A stretch of DNA of 64,000 bases from NCBI GenBank assembly GCA_963763485.1, contig CAVXOW010000008.1, positions 248,001 to 312,000 on the forward strand, written 5' to 3'. Positions 1-8,321 of the stretch are shown here, in pieces. Numbering within the stretch: the first letter of the stretch is position 1; each line of letters starts with the position of its first letter. The position numbers and the translations under genes are program-made. The DNA is from CAWCKS01 sp963763485 (GTDB taxonomy: Bacteria > Pseudomonadota > Alphaproteobacteria > Rhizobiales > Xanthobacteraceae). Below the pieces are notes generated by a model. That model made no database searches and had not been told where the DNA came from. It saw only the letters and a list, made by a program, of their open reading frames with translations.

Positions 1-1
1 C

Positions 2-493
2 AGAGCGCCCGACTGCACCTTCCAGGTGATGAACGCGACCGAACTGGATTTTCCTGACAACCATTTTGACGCGGTGATTTGCGTCGAGTCGGCGTATCAT
101 TTCGATACCCGCGACAAATTTCTCCTGGAGGCTCATCGCGTGCTCAAGCCGGGTGGATCATTGGTCATGTCCGATATCCTGTTCCGGACGCCTTTCAACG
201 CCCTGGTAGAAATCGGCCACATTCCGGCAGCGAATCTGGTGCCGAGAATTGTCGACTACCATGACCGTCTTGCCGCCGCCGGCCTGGTCGCCATCGACGT
301 GACCGACGCGACCAGCTTTTGCCTCGGCGGATTCCGCAAGAACTTAAGTCGTTGGCCGAACGCGGAGCGCCGGGCCGGACGCATGGATTTGTTGCAGAGC
401 CGTGCTGCGGCTCTGATTTGCAGGCTGCTAGCAGCCTGTATCGGCATGGTCTGCAAAACTTACTTGTTGGTCTCGGCACGTAAGCCATCTTGA
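2..493 (+). CDS. Class I SAM-dependent methyltransferase, 5' partial
   Basis: The reading frame is open from base 2, upstream of the first possible GTG/ATG at 26-31, so the true start lies outside the window. About 163 residues are visible. They show the middle and end of a Methyltransf_11-type Rossmann fold: an acidic strand (FDAVICVESAYHF), the helix with EAHRVLKPGG, and the strand GSLVMSDI. The N-terminal SAM-binding GxGxG motif is cut off. A divergent C-terminal region with the substrate-side helices follows. The substrate cannot be deduced. The gene is followed by 500 bp without a convincing gene and then an IS element. Confidence 0.75.
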   Translation, partial: RAPDCTFQVMNATELDFPDNHFDAVICVESAYHFDTRDKFLLEAHRVLKPGGSLVMSDILFRTPFNALVEIGHIPAANLVPRIVDYHDRLAAAGLVAIDVTDATSFCLGGFRKNLSRWPNAERRAGRMDLLQSRAAALICRLLAACIGMVCKTYLLVSARKPS

Positions 494-1004
494 ACGCAAT
501 GCGCGAGCGATTGAGCTAGCTTGTCTGATTTCTGGAACGGGGAGTTTGCGACCCGGTGCTTACGTCTCAGATCGATCTCTCGCGTCCGAGGTAGAACCGC
601 CCCAGGTAGGGGCCATTAATCTGCCCGACACGGCCAGCTATTAACGACCCCTGCGCTGACAAACCGAGGTGGTGCGATGTCTGGGTTTGGGCCCATCTCG
701 GAAGTACAGGCAATGTCTGCTTCTCTAATCGGCCGTTTGGGGTCAAGCACTTTCAGACTATCCGCCACTGCAGTGTCGATGTCGTCTCGCGGGCTCGTGC
801 TTCTCTTCGGAATCGGCACCAAGGCCCTTCCATCATGGGATTCGAGGACGTGGTGGAACAATCTTTCACGCGGCCTTGCTGTCAGTTGAACGGTAGGTCC
901 AAGCGGACATGCGAACTCACCTCATCCATCGTCCCGCGAGGGACATCTTTCCACTGCTGGTGTAAGGAGAGTTTTCTCCTATTGGGTTTGATCCTGAACG
1001 GTTT
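494..1004. other. Intergenic region with no supported gene
   Basis: Only short overlapping ORFs occur here and none has a convincing ribosome site or family. The minus-strand translation around 690-790 contains a phrase (LDPKRPIREADI) that resembles from memory the spurious translations of a short dispersed repeat seen in rhizobial genomes. This region may therefore be decayed repetitive DNA flanking the IS element. Confidence 0.4.
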
Positions 1005-2039
1005 TCATGCTGCTGTCGCGGTTGCCTCCCGAGTCCACCGGAACTCGGTGCCATTAATCCATATGCGGTGCATGATGACGGCCAGCCGGCGAGCCAATGC
1101 CACGATCGCCTTCTTCATTCCGCGGCGCCTGGCGATTTGCATGGCCCAGGCCTTAAGCCAGGACCACTTCTTCGAACGCAACATGCTCTGCGCTGCTTCG
1201 TAGAGCATCACCCGCATCATCTCATCCCCGCAGCGCGATATTTTGCCGCTCCAATCGACCTCGCCCGACTGATATCTGGAGCACGTCAACCCAAACACTG
1301 CGCCGACTGATTTGGATTTTCGGAACCGGGCAGGCACATCGACGATGGCGCGATAAGTCAGCGATACCACGGGTCCGACACCCGGGATCGTCAACAAAAG
1401 CCGGCAAACCTCATCGTCTCGCACGACGGCCAGTAAGCGGCGGTGCAGGATGATGACCTGTTCGCGAAGCGTCCGTCGAACAATCAGCAGCGGTTCGATC
1501 AGCGCGGCCAGGTCGGGTAAGCCCTCGACCAACTCCCTGATGCGTGCCTCAAACCTAACTGTCCCAACCATGCCGACCTTGAGACCGAAGTTGCGCAAAG
1601 TACCGCGCAAGTCGTTATCGATGGCGATCGCCTTGGACTGCAATAGCTTGCGATGGGTCAGCAGCATTCGCAGTTTCTGACTACGTAACGTCTTCACATG
1701 CACCGGACGGTAAAGCCCCACCCGCATCATCTGGGCGATGCCACGCGCATCGTTGCGGTCGGTCTTGTTGATCTGCGCCTTCAACACCGCCTGCATGTGC
1801 TGCGTCTCAACGCAGACCACGGGCAACTCCGCTTCGGCGAGAGCGCTGAACAGCCATTGCGACAGCGGTCCAGCTTCCAGTCCGATCCGCTTGAAGTGAT
1901 AGGCGGGATTCTTCAGCGCCGCCAACAACGCAGCCGGCTCGCTCGCAACCTTCACTTCCCGAACGATCTTGCCGATAGCGTCCACAATGCAGACGCTTGT
2001 CTCCTTGACCGATACGTCCAATCCCGCAAAATGGTCCAT
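1005..2039 (-). CDS. IS110-family transposase (DEDD recombinase)
   Basis: This 344-residue protein has the two IS110 domains. The N-terminal RuvC-like DEDD domain carries D8 (GLDVS), E55 (LEAGP) and D94/D97 (KTDRNDA). The C-terminal Transposase_20 domain has TIPGVGP near residue 218 and a conserved-looking serine in YQSGE. In this family the enzyme moves a circular intermediate without classical inverted repeats, guided by a bridge RNA from a non-coding end. Length and motifs are full and no frameshift is present, so the element could be active. The ATG at 2039 is preceded on its own strand by an AAGGAG-like site. No second copy is seen in the window. Confidence 0.93.
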   Translation of the reverse strand: MDHFAGLDVSVKETSVCIVDAIGKIVREVKVASEPAALLAALKNPAYHFKRIGLEAGPLSQWLFSALAEAELPVVCVETQHMQAVLKAQINKTDRNDARGIAQMMRVGLYRPVHVKTLRSQKLRMLLTHRKLLQSKAIAIDNDLRGTLRNFGLKVGMVGTVRFEARIRELVEGLPDLAALIEPLLIVRRTLREQVIILHRRLLAVVRDDEVCRLLLTIPGVGPVVSLTYRAIVDVPARFRKSKSVGAVFGLTCSRYQSGEVDWSGKISRCGDEMMRVMLYEAAQSMLRSKKWSWLKAWAMQIARRRGMKKAIVALARRLAVIMHRIWINGTEFRWTREATATAA

Positions 2040-2110
2040 GCTGCGCTTCTCCTTCTGATGCTTGAGGCCGTCACCACGGACCTCGTTTCACCATCGGCCT
2101 GAAGCGCAGC
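2040..2110 (-). ncRNA. Candidate IS110 bridge-RNA / structured transposase leader
   Basis: Read on the transposase strand, the segment folds on itself. CTGCGCTTC (2101-2109) pairs perfectly with GAAGCGCAG (2041-2049). Nested inside, AGGCCG (2095-2100) pairs with CGGCCT (2065-2070). The structure has a 24-nt apical loop and a one-sided 15-nt internal loop that contains the Shine-Dalgarno-like AAGGAG. IS110-group elements are known to encode a bridge RNA with loops that pair to target and donor DNA, usually upstream of the transposase. Assigning this structure to that RNA is inference. A longer RNA extending toward 2230 is possible. Confidence 0.35.
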
Positions 2111-2317
2111 ACCCAAAATCTTCAGCTATCCACAAGCTGGGCCGGCCGATTACCCCATCTTTCACGCCGCTGTTGGAGGAAAAGCGAACATCGATTGATG
2201 CGGTCGATTTATGAGTACGCGGCCAAGTCGGCCATGATGCTTCCCTCAAACGGCCTCGCAAAGGACATCAGACTATTTGCGTGGTGACGGACGCATTCAC
2301 CAAGGAGAAAAGCTCTG

Positions 2318-2642
2318 ATGACCCGCAACAACCTTATCGGATCCGATCCAAAGCTCAGCCGCCAATCGCGCGAGCTCTATTCAGCAATTTTCGCGGCCGC
2401 CGTCGCTGTTGGCGCGGATGGCCACGGCCGGGACGGCCTAGAAGGCTATCTCGCCCGCTTTGCAGCCGATTGTCCGCGCGAGTTCGCTCCTTTGCTCGCG
2501 CGCGCTCCTGATGCAGGTGGTTGTCCCCCCAAAGTATAGCATCGATGTCACCAAGCTCACCGACGACGAGCTCCAATCTCTCTACCAAATCGTGATGAAG
2601 GCGCAGTTTGTCGTTCCTCCGGACGAGGAGGATGAGCTGTGA
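2318..2642 (+). pseudogene. Hypothetical protein of KSTGP-associated unit, frameshifted
   Basis: Two frames join into one small protein. The first begins with MTRNNLIGSD at the ATG at 2318 (good AAGGAG site upstream) and runs to LLARA. The second continues MQVVVPPKYSIDV and ends PPDEEDEL. One extra C in GCTCCTGATG near 2506-2508 breaks the frame; removing it gives a continuous product of about 107 residues. No known domain is recognised. The stop overlaps the start of the next gene by four bases (GTGA), which indicates an operon. Whether the insertion is real or a sequencing error cannot be settled here. Confidence 0.6.
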
Positions 2643-3214
2643 CTAAGCAACGCAAAGGAGGAAAGAGCAGCCCGTCGATTTTTCGTCCGCCACTGCTGAT
2701 CACCGAATGCGCCGACGATTATCGCGCACTCCAGGAAGCTTTCGTCGCCAAGCTCGGGCCGCTTGATATCGTTGAAGAGATCTATGTCGCCGATTTCGTC
2801 GCCGTCATCTGGGACATCGAGCGACTTCGGCGCTGCAAGCCGGTCATGATCAATCAGGCCTATTACAGTGCACTGTGTGACCTGATCGCCGAGTGCAGCA
2901 ACGTTCGCGGCGAAGAGCTCCGAAGGTTGGCCCAAAGCTGGTTTACCGATGCCGACGCGCGCCATCGCGTGGACGACATGCTTGCCGGTCGTAAGCTCGA
3001 CGCGTCGGCGGTCGAGGCCAAGGCCCTTTGCTCCAGCGTTGAGGATCTCGAACAGTTTGAACGGATCTTGTCCGCGTTGGAATCGCGGCGGGATCGAGCG
3101 CTTCGGGGCATTTTCGAATACCGGCGCGAACTTGCGCTGCAATTGGAGCGGAATTCAAATGATATCATCGCAAGCACATCTCAACTTAAACTCCAGCCAC
3201 CAACGGCCGCTTGA
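2639..3214 (+). CDS. Hypothetical protein, middle gene of three-gene unit
   Basis: The 191-residue protein starts at a GTG that overlaps the preceding stop. A strong purine stretch (AAAGGAGGAAAG) lies just inside the gene. It is soluble, with no signal peptide or membrane segment. Helical, charged segments near residues 110-175 (for example ILSALESRRDRALRGIFEYRREL) suggest coiled-coil or DNA-associated structure. I recall similar three-gene sets in rhizobia but know no function. The tight overlap on both sides says it acts with its neighbours. Confidence 0.7.
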   Translation: MTKQRKGGKSSPSIFRPPLLITECADDYRALQEAFVAKLGPLDIVEEIYVADFVAVIWDIERLRRCKPVMINQAYYSALCDLIAECSNVRGEELRRLAQSWFTDADARHRVDDMLAGRKLDASAVEAKALCSSVEDLEQFERILSALESRRDRALRGIFEYRRELALQLERNSNDIIASTSQLKLQPPTAA

Positions 3215-3217
3215 GTG

Positions 3218-3727
3218 ATGGCTAGTGAACGTCAAATCGCGGCAAACCTGCGCAACTCTCGCAAGAGCACAGGACCCAAATTTCCCGCAGGAAAAAAACG
3301 GAGCAGCCGAAACTCTTATCGCCATGGCCTCAGCCTGCCTCTAGGGCCCGAACTGCAAAAGTACCTGAATTCGCGAGCGCAAGAAATTGCGGGGGCCGTC
3401 ACCGACAATGCCATCCCGAAGGCGGCGATCGAAGTGGCGGCTGCCGAATACCAGCTTGTCCGCGTTCGGCGGGCGAGGGTCGCGATCATCGAACGCGCGA
3501 TGGGTTCGGATGATCCTCCGCGACGAATTGGATTAGCGCTCGGGCACCTTCGCTTGCAGAGCGATCCGCAGTCCGAGCGCAGCATGTCAAGCCAGGACCA
3601 GGACCGCACTGCTGAGGCCATCCAGCGCGTGCTGCCCGAACTGTGCAAGCTCGAGCGCTATGAGCGCCGCGCTGCTTCGACGCTTTATCGAGCAGTTCGT
3701 CGGTTTAGACATAAGCAGATAGGATAG
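3218..3727 (+). CDS. Hypothetical protein with N-terminal KSTGPKFPAGK motif
   Basis: The protein is about 169 residues and very basic at its start. It opens with a pattern (NLRNSRKSTGPKFPAGKKRS, then RHGLS) found at the start of many uncharacterised proteobacterial proteins, in which NxxxSTGPxTxxGK is followed by SxxNxxxHGL. The rest is helical and rich in Arg and Glu. ATG at 3218 is preferred over the GTG at 3215. The gene begins 3 bases after the stop of the previous one. The basic motif suggests nucleic-acid binding, but this is inference only. Confidence 0.7.
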   Translation: MASERQIAANLRNSRKSTGPKFPAGKKRSSRNSYRHGLSLPLGPELQKYLNSRAQEIAGAVTDNAIPKAAIEVAAAEYQLVRVRRARVAIIERAMGSDDPPRRIGLALGHLRLQSDPQSERSMSSQDQDRTAEAIQRVLPELCKLERYERRAASTLYRAVRRFRHKQIG

Positions 3728-3936
3728 TTGCATTATGTTGTTTTATCAATCTTTGATAGAGCGGACTGGCAAAACGAACCCAATTTTCCTAAGGCATTGG
3801 TTGTGCTTAGGTAGCGATTAACCTCGTGCCTCGGACGGTCGAGCGGTGTCAACCGAGGGAGGCGGGACCCACACTACGAGTGGCCGTGAAAGTTAATTTT
3901 TTCGGTTTCGCAAGGCATTTGCAGTTCTCGAGCTTC

Positions 3937-4190
3937 ATGACGCCGCATGTTGCACAGAACACCGGCGGCCGCAGCTCTGCGATCGACGGGCGAACGACCC
4001 GGCGCGGCGGCTATGCCGTCAGCCAGCGCATCCGCAAGCGCATCGAGGAGGCATTCGGTTGGATCAAGACGGTCGCAGAGCAAGAGAAGATCAGCTTCCG
4101 TGGCCGTGATCGCGTCGCATGGGCTTTACCTTCGCTGCCGACGCCTACAATCTGGTGCGGCTACCCAAGCTGATAGCGGAGGCCGGCTGA
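3937..4190 (+). pseudogene. IS5-type transposase C-terminal remnant, frameshifted
   Basis: From about 3937 the frame encodes the end of a DDE transposase of the IS5/IS1182 type: MTPHVAQNTGGR, AIDGRTTRRGGY, then SQRIRKRIEEAFGWIKTVA with the catalytic E of the DDE triad region. The frame breaks near 4128 in TGGGCTTTACC. The end (FAADAYNLVRLPKLIAEAG) is in another frame and stops at 4190. Here the shift is a -1 (or +2), unlike the +1 shifts elsewhere, which fits genuine decay. The N-terminal two thirds of the gene is missing. Confidence 0.8.
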
Positions 4191-4276
4191 TGACCAAGGT
4201 GCCCGGCTTCGCCAAGGCCTTTGCCGGCCGCTGGCGCATCGTCGAAATGGACAACTGGGATAGCGAACGCGGCTGA
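4190..4276 (+). pseudogene. Truncated companion ORF of IS5-type element
   Basis: This 28-codon ORF (MTKVPGFAKAFAGRWRIVEM then DNWDSERG) overlaps the remnant transposase stop by one base. From memory, a small protein starting MTKV..FAxxFxGRWRIVEMDxWD often follows such transposases in rhizobia and is about 80-90 residues long. Here it is cut short after DNWD. It is best read as the decayed tail of the element. Confidence 0.5.
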
Positions 4277-4292
4277 GTTCTTCAACAGCCTG

Positions 4293-4625
4293 CTAGGCCG
4301 CTGACGCACGGGCCACTGTCTGCCGAACTTCAAACCCCTCGAATTTCGGATGTTCGAGATAGAGCGAGCCGGTCGTCTCGTTGCCCGCGCGGGCGTGGGC
4401 GGCGCGAAATTCCGCGGACTTGGTCCAGGCTTCGAAACTGGCGCGGCTTTGCCAGATCGTGTGCGACGCGTAGAGTGTGTAGTCGTCGGCCTCCGGCCCC
4501 TTCAACAAATGAAACTCGACAAAGTCGGGGACGCGCTCCAGATGAGTCTCGCGACTGGTCCAGACGTGCTCGAAGCTCGCCTCAGAACCTTTCTTCACTT
4601 TGAACCTATTCATCGCGATGAACAT
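4293..4625 (-). CDS. Antibiotic biosynthesis monooxygenase-like (ABM) domain protein
   Basis: The 110-residue protein has a single ABM ferredoxin-like domain: a first strand MFIAMNRFKVKKG, the helix ASFEHVWTSRE, the central strand FHLLKGP, YTLYASHTIWQSRASFEAW, and a terminal helix. IsdG/HmoB-type heme oxygenases and small quinol monooxygenases share this fold, and MFIAMNRF resembles the start of heme-degrading members. ATG at 4625 is preferred because GGAAAG lies upstream and the domain starts there; the longer ORF to 4685 has a non-domain extension. It is the last gene of the leftward uronate operon, 78 bp after the amidohydrolase, so it may simply be cotranscribed. Confidence 0.75.
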   Translation of the reverse strand: MFIAMNRFKVKKGSEASFEHVWTSRETHLERVPDFVEFHLLKGPEADDYTLYASHTIWQSRASFEAWTKSAEFRAAHARAGNETTGSLYLEHPKFEGFEVRQTVARASAA

Positions 4626-4703
4626 GCGGCTTTCCTTTTTCTTCTGGTCGGTCGCGGAGCATGCCACGAACGCACACCCGCGCAAAGCCGCGCCGCAAGA
4701 CGG

Positions 4704-5546
4704 TCAGAAGCCGTAGAGTTCGGCTGGATTGCGCACCAGGATCTTCTCGATGGCCGCCTGATCGGGCGCCCAATCAAGTAGCAGGTCCATCAAGGCACCA
4801 TCGTCCGGATAGCCGAACAGGTGCGCCTGCGCGTGCGGCCAATTGCTGGCCCAGATCATGCGATCAGGCGCGTGCCTAATCAGGATTTTTGCAAGCTTGG
4901 CGACATCTGCGTAAGCGGGGCCGCCGGACTTCGACCATTCGTACGGAGCCGCCAGCTTCAGCCAGCACCGGCCGGTGTCGAGCAGGCCCAGCAACGACTT
5001 GAAGCCGGGATGATCGGGCTCGACCGGTTCAAGGAATTTGCCGATGTGATCGATCACAAAGCCGCCGGGCAGCCGCCGGATTTGCGCCTCATGCTCGGGC
5101 AGTGTGCGCCCGTCGAGCTGCACGAGCGCGTGCCAACCGTGCTCGTGCGCACGACGGCCCATCTCGTCCATGTGCGGCCACGACAGCGTGCCGCCGAGCA
5201 GCGACATGAAGCGAATGCCGCGCGCGCCTGCCTTGGTCAGCCGCGCCATCTCGTCATCGGAAACCCCAGGCTTCACCACCACAACGGCGCGCGCATGCGA
5301 GCCAAGCTTGCGGACCGCATCCATCGTGCAACTGTTGTCATCGCCATAGGCGTTGGGCTGCACGACCACGACGCGTTCGATGCCGAGCCACTGCATCACC
5401 TTGCGATAATCAGCAACGGATGCCGCCGCCGGTGACGGCGTACCCGGCAGCGGCCGGTACTTGTCGTCGTAGAAGTGGATGTGGGTGTCGCACTTGCCTT
5501 TGATCGAGAATAGCTTTGGCGGCGCCCCCGTCAGCTTGCGTTCCAT
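4704..5546 (-). CDS. gli: Amidohydrolase family protein, probable D-galactarolactone isomerase
   Basis: The 280-residue TIM-barrel hydrolase belongs to the amidohydrolase-2 group (COG3618, with LigI and galactarolactone isomerase). The metal-site HxH is in KCDTHIHFYD near residues 20-24. VIDHIGK near residue 167 and the late Asp/Trp segment IWASNWPH (residues 231-238) form the rest of the active site. In Agrobacterium a protein of this group converts D-galactaro-1,4-lactone to the 1,5-type lactone next to uronate dehydrogenase and cycloisomerase genes. The same three-gene neighbourhood is present here, which makes this reading likely. A general lactonase acting on the same pathway is the alternative. 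It starts 11 bp after the enolase-superfamily gene. Confidence 0.7.
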   Translation of the reverse strand: MERKLTGAPPKLFSIKGKCDTHIHFYDDKYRPLPGTPSPAAASVADYRKVMQWLGIERVVVVQPNAYGDDNSCTMDAVRKLGSHARAVVVVKPGVSDDEMARLTKAGARGIRFMSLLGGTLSWPHMDEMGRRAHEHGWHALVQLDGRTLPEHEAQIRRLPGGFVIDHIGKFLEPVEPDHPGFKSLLGLLDTGRCWLKLAAPYEWSKSGGPAYADVAKLAKILIRHAPDRMIWASNWPHAQAHLFGYPDDGALMDLLLDWAPDQAAIEKILVRNPAELYGF

Positions 5547-5557
5547 GACATCTCACC

Positions 5558-6661
5558 TCATTGCACGCGGAAGCGCTTCAACATGTCCTGATCCGGCTCA
5601 AAACCCAACCCTGCGCGCGGCGGGGGCGCCATTTTGCCGTTGCGCGGCAACGGAATGTTTGGATCGAGCCAGGCGTCGGTCTTCACATACATGAACTCGA
5701 ACAGCGACGGATCGGGCAACAGGCTGGCCAGATGCAAAGTCGCCCAGTAGCCAGGGCCGAAATACGGCGAGTGCGGCATCGGCGTCTTGCCGACGATCGC
5801 CGCGTATCGTGCGACCTTCAGGAACTCGGTGACGCCGCCGACCTTGGTGACGCTCGGCTGCGGATAGGTCACGGCCTGCGTGAGCCGCTCGAACTCGATC
5901 GAGGTGCAGGCGTTTTCACCGGCCGAGATTGGAATGGCAAAGCGATCCTGCAACGCTTTCAGAACGCGAAAATCTTCCGGCGGGAAGATCGGCTCCTCGA
6001 CCCAGAACATGTCGAGCTCCTTGAGCCGCTGCAGGGTCATCTCGGCCTGGGTCAGGTTCCAGCGGCAATTCACGTCCGTCATCAACGGCACGCCCGGACC
6101 GATCGCGCGCCGACCAGCCGCGATCGGATCGTAGGCCACCTCATGCAGCTTGATGTGGCGATAACCCTCGCCGATCGCGCGCGCGGCAACTTCCTCAACC
6201 AGCCGCGACTCGCCGTAGCGGACGAGGCTGGCATAGACCGGCACCTCGGCGCGCTTCGTGCCGCCGATGAAATCGGACAGCGGCTTGCCGGCGACCTTTG
6301 CGGCGATATCCCACAGCGCAATATCGACACCTGAGATCGCAAAGATCGTGATGCCGTAGCGCCCCCAGATGTGCAGCTGAAACTGCAGCTCTCGGTTCAG
6401 CGCCTCGATGTCGCTGATCTCGCGATCGCGCACGAGCGGGAACACCATGTCTTCAGCTGCCGCGCAGACTGCGCGCAGGCAGCCATAGGCAAAACATTCG
6501 CCCCATCCGACCACGCCGTCGGTCGTCTCGGCGCGGACCAGGGCCATGTCGAACTCGCGCCAGCCCTGTGGCTGGGTGCGCGGACCTGTGATCTGATCGC
6601 CGAACGGCACCTTTAGCGGAATCGCGTCAAGGCGCTTGATGCGAAAGGCGGGATTGGGCAT
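5558..6661 (-). CDS. Enolase-superfamily (mandelate racemase/MLE) enzyme, possible galactarolactone cycloisomerase or aldarate dehydratase
   Basis: The 367-residue protein has the N-terminal capping domain (GVVGWGECFAYG) and the MR/MLE barrel. Visible catalytic elements are the Lys-bearing strand IKLHE near residue 175, metal ligands in TDVNCRW, VEEPIFP and SAGENA, and a late HSPYFGPG. Substrates of this superfamily are sugar acids and lactones that undergo proton abstraction. Being between uronate dehydrogenase (5 bp upstream) and a galactarolactone-isomerase-like gene, it most likely opens the lactone to 3-deoxy-2-keto-hexarate or dehydrates an aldarate. The motif alone does not choose between them. 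Confidence 0.8.
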   Translation of the reverse strand: MPNPAFRIKRLDAIPLKVPFGDQITGPRTQPQGWREFDMALVRAETTDGVVGWGECFAYGCLRAVCAAAEDMVFPLVRDREISDIEALNRELQFQLHIWGRYGITIFAISGVDIALWDIAAKVAGKPLSDFIGGTKRAEVPVYASLVRYGESRLVEEVAARAIGEGYRHIKLHEVAYDPIAAGRRAIGPGVPLMTDVNCRWNLTQAEMTLQRLKELDMFWVEEPIFPPEDFRVLKALQDRFAIPISAGENACTSIEFERLTQAVTYPQPSVTKVGGVTEFLKVARYAAIVGKTPMPHSPYFGPGYWATLHLASLLPDPSLFEFMYVKTDAWLDPNIPLPRNGKMAPPPRAGLGFEPDQDMLKRFRVQ

Positions 6662-6666
6662 GCGCT

Positions 6667-7488
6667 TTACGGCCTCAGCTTCTTGAGCATTTCGAAATCG
6701 TTGGCGAATTCATCGGCGCAGAACGTGCCGCCCTGGAAGAAATCGCTGACCGGGTCGGCTGCGATATTTTTCTGCGCCGCGAGAATCTCGGGGGCGAAAT
6801 CCTCCGATCGCGCCTTCGGCCGGTAGCCGAGTTCGCCGGCGCGCGAATTGTCCCACCATGCGCGCTTGTTGTCGGACATGCCGTAAACCACCTCGAACAA
6901 CAGACCTTCGCGCTCGAGACCAATTCGGATCAATGACACCAGATCGCTGTTCTCCAGCCAGATCGACAGTCGGCGTTCGTCGAGTGGTCGTTCACCGAGA
7001 TTGCCGATCCGGATGCAAAGGCAACCGATGCCGAATTTGAAGGCGTAGTAGGAGGCCAGCGCCTCGCCAAACGCCTTGCTGACGCCATAGCGGCTGTCGG
7101 GGCGCACCTGTACCTGGGTGTCGATGGTCTGGTTGCGCGGATAAAAGCCGACGGCGTGGTTCGATGAAGCAAAGATAATCCGCTTCACGCGCGCCTGGTG
7201 CGCCGCCTCGAACAGGTTGTAGGCGCCGATGATGTTGGCGTTGAGGATCGTGTCCCATGGGCCTTCTACGGAGAACCCGCCGAGATGGATAATGCCGTCG
7301 ATCCCGGCGACGGCTTTCTTCACCTGGCCAAGGTCCGACAAGTCTGCCGCGATGAATTTCTCCGAAGCTGCGAGATCCGCCGGCGCTTTCAGGTCGCTCA
7401 GCACCAGATCCGGATAGATCGGCGGCAGCAGCTTGCGCAGGCGCGTTCCAATTCCACCGCCCGCCCCGGTCAACAATATGCGTGGCAT
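6667..7488 (-). CDS. udh: Uronate dehydrogenase (NAD-dependent)
   Basis: The 273-residue SDR enzyme has a GAGGGIG nucleotide-binding loop at residues 8-14, NIIGAYNLFEAA, FASSNHAVGFYP, the YGVSK catalytic Tyr/Lys pair, and the late WWDNSRAGELGY and FQGGTF segments. These match uronate dehydrogenases known from Agrobacterium and Pseudomonas. The reaction oxidises D-glucuronate or D-galacturonate to the aldarolactone. It is the first enzyme of the leftward operon after the GntR regulator, and the enolase-superfamily and lactone-isomerase genes follow with gaps of 5 and 11 bp. Confidence 0.88.
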   Translation of the reverse strand: MPRILLTGAGGGIGTRLRKLLPPIYPDLVLSDLKAPADLAASEKFIAADLSDLGQVKKAVAGIDGIIHLGGFSVEGPWDTILNANIIGAYNLFEAAHQARVKRIIFASSNHAVGFYPRNQTIDTQVQVRPDSRYGVSKAFGEALASYYAFKFGIGCLCIRIGNLGERPLDERRLSIWLENSDLVSLIRIGLEREGLLFEVVYGMSDNKRAWWDNSRAGELGYRPKARSEDFAPEILAAQKNIAADPVSDFFQGGTFCADEFANDFEMLKKLRP

Positions 7489-7527
7489 CCAGCTATTCCT
7501 TCATGACGCTACAACGATCAAGCTGGC

Positions 7528-8313
7528 CTATTTTGCCTTGCCGGCCAGCAGCTGGCGATAGCGATCGCGTCCATTGAGGAGATGACGGCGCATCAGTTCG
7601 CGCGCCTTGTTGGGCGCATGTGCCTCGATCGCGTCGAGGATCGCCTGATGTTCCCGCTCGATCTTCTGCATATAGCCGCGCAACTCGGCTGCGTCCTCGA
7701 AGGTCCGCACGCTTTGGCGCGGTATGATCAGGCGGCCGAGAAAATGCAGGAACTCGATGAAGCGGCTATTTTGCGTTGCAACCGCGATCGCGTCATGAAA
7801 GGCAAAGTCTTCATTAATGCCGCGCTCGCCGCCGGCCGCAACCTTGCCGAACAATTTTTGCGCCTGCCTGATGGCCTTGAGCTGCGCGGGACCTGCCCGT
7901 TCGGCCGCAATCGCGGCGGCTTCCGCCTCGACCGCCATGCGCAGTTCCATGACCTCGACAACGCTGCTGAGCGAGCCAAGGCCTTCCGGATCAATCATGT
8001 ACGGCTGGCGTTGCGGATCGTTGCTGACGAAGGCGCCGGCGCCCTGCCGCGTCACAACGAGCCCGCGGGCGCGCAGCGCGGCAACCGCCTCGCGCACCAC
8101 GGTGCGGCTGACGCCCATCGCCTGCATCATTTCCTGCTCCGACGGAAGCTTGGCTCCCGGCGAAAGGCGGCCACCGACAATTTGTTCGGCGAGCCGCTCG
8201 GAAATCTCATCGCTGCGGCTCCGGGTCGGACTGAGCGGGCGCAGCAAGCGATCATGCAACTCGTGCGCGGCAACACCAGCCGAAAGCGGGATTGACGGAG
8301 CTTGTCTGGTCAT
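7528..8313 (-). CDS. FadR-family GntR transcriptional regulator (FCD domain)
   Basis: The N-terminal winged helix (residues 30-100 from the chosen start) contains the GntR pattern: GAKLPSEQEMMQAMGVSRTV, then VREAVAALRARGLVVTRQGAGAFV. The C-terminal FCD ligand domain has ELRMAVEAEAAAIAAERA and FHDAIAVATQNSRF with the metal-binding type His. Such regulators respond to hexuronates and related acids. It sits between the uronate enzymes, which it probably precedes in an operon, and the divergent TRAP genes, so it is the likely repressor of both. ATG at 8313 was chosen over the GTG at 8331; neither has a clear ribosome site. Confidence 0.88.
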   Translation of the reverse strand: MTRQAPSIPLSAGVAAHELHDRLLRPLSPTRSRSDEISERLAEQIVGGRLSPGAKLPSEQEMMQAMGVSRTVVREAVAALRARGLVVTRQGAGAFVSNDPQRQPYMIDPEGLGSLSSVVEVMELRMAVEAEAAAIAAERAGPAQLKAIRQAQKLFGKVAAGGERGINEDFAFHDAIAVATQNSRFIEFLHFLGRLIIPRQSVRTFEDAAELRGYMQKIEREHQAILDAIEAHAPNKARELMRRHLLNGRDRYRQLLAGKAK

Positions 8314-8321
8314 CGTACAAG
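8301..8321. promoter_or_regulatory. Inverted repeat at regulator start, candidate GntR operator
   Basis: CTTGT (8301-8305) and ACAAG (8317-8321) are perfect inverted arms with an 11-bp spacer, overlapping the start of the GntR gene. The site lies in the divergent region between the regulator operon and the TRAP transporter. The arms are short, so chance is possible. Confidence 0.25.

Larger units (their letters stand above)
1005..2110 (-). mobile_element. IS110-family insertion sequence (minimal extent)
   Basis: The extent given is the transposase plus the structured leader just upstream. IS110 elements lack terminal inverted repeats and target duplications, so the true ends cannot be read from one copy. 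The right end may lie anywhere between about 2110 and the promoter of the gene at 2318. The left end should lie in the roughly 60 bp before 1005. Confidence 0.7.

Noticed and set aside
616..889. Small ORFs between the methyltransferase and IS110 element
   Set aside because: No ribosome site, no family, and overlap on both strands; part of the translation resembles a dispersed repeat and not a protein.
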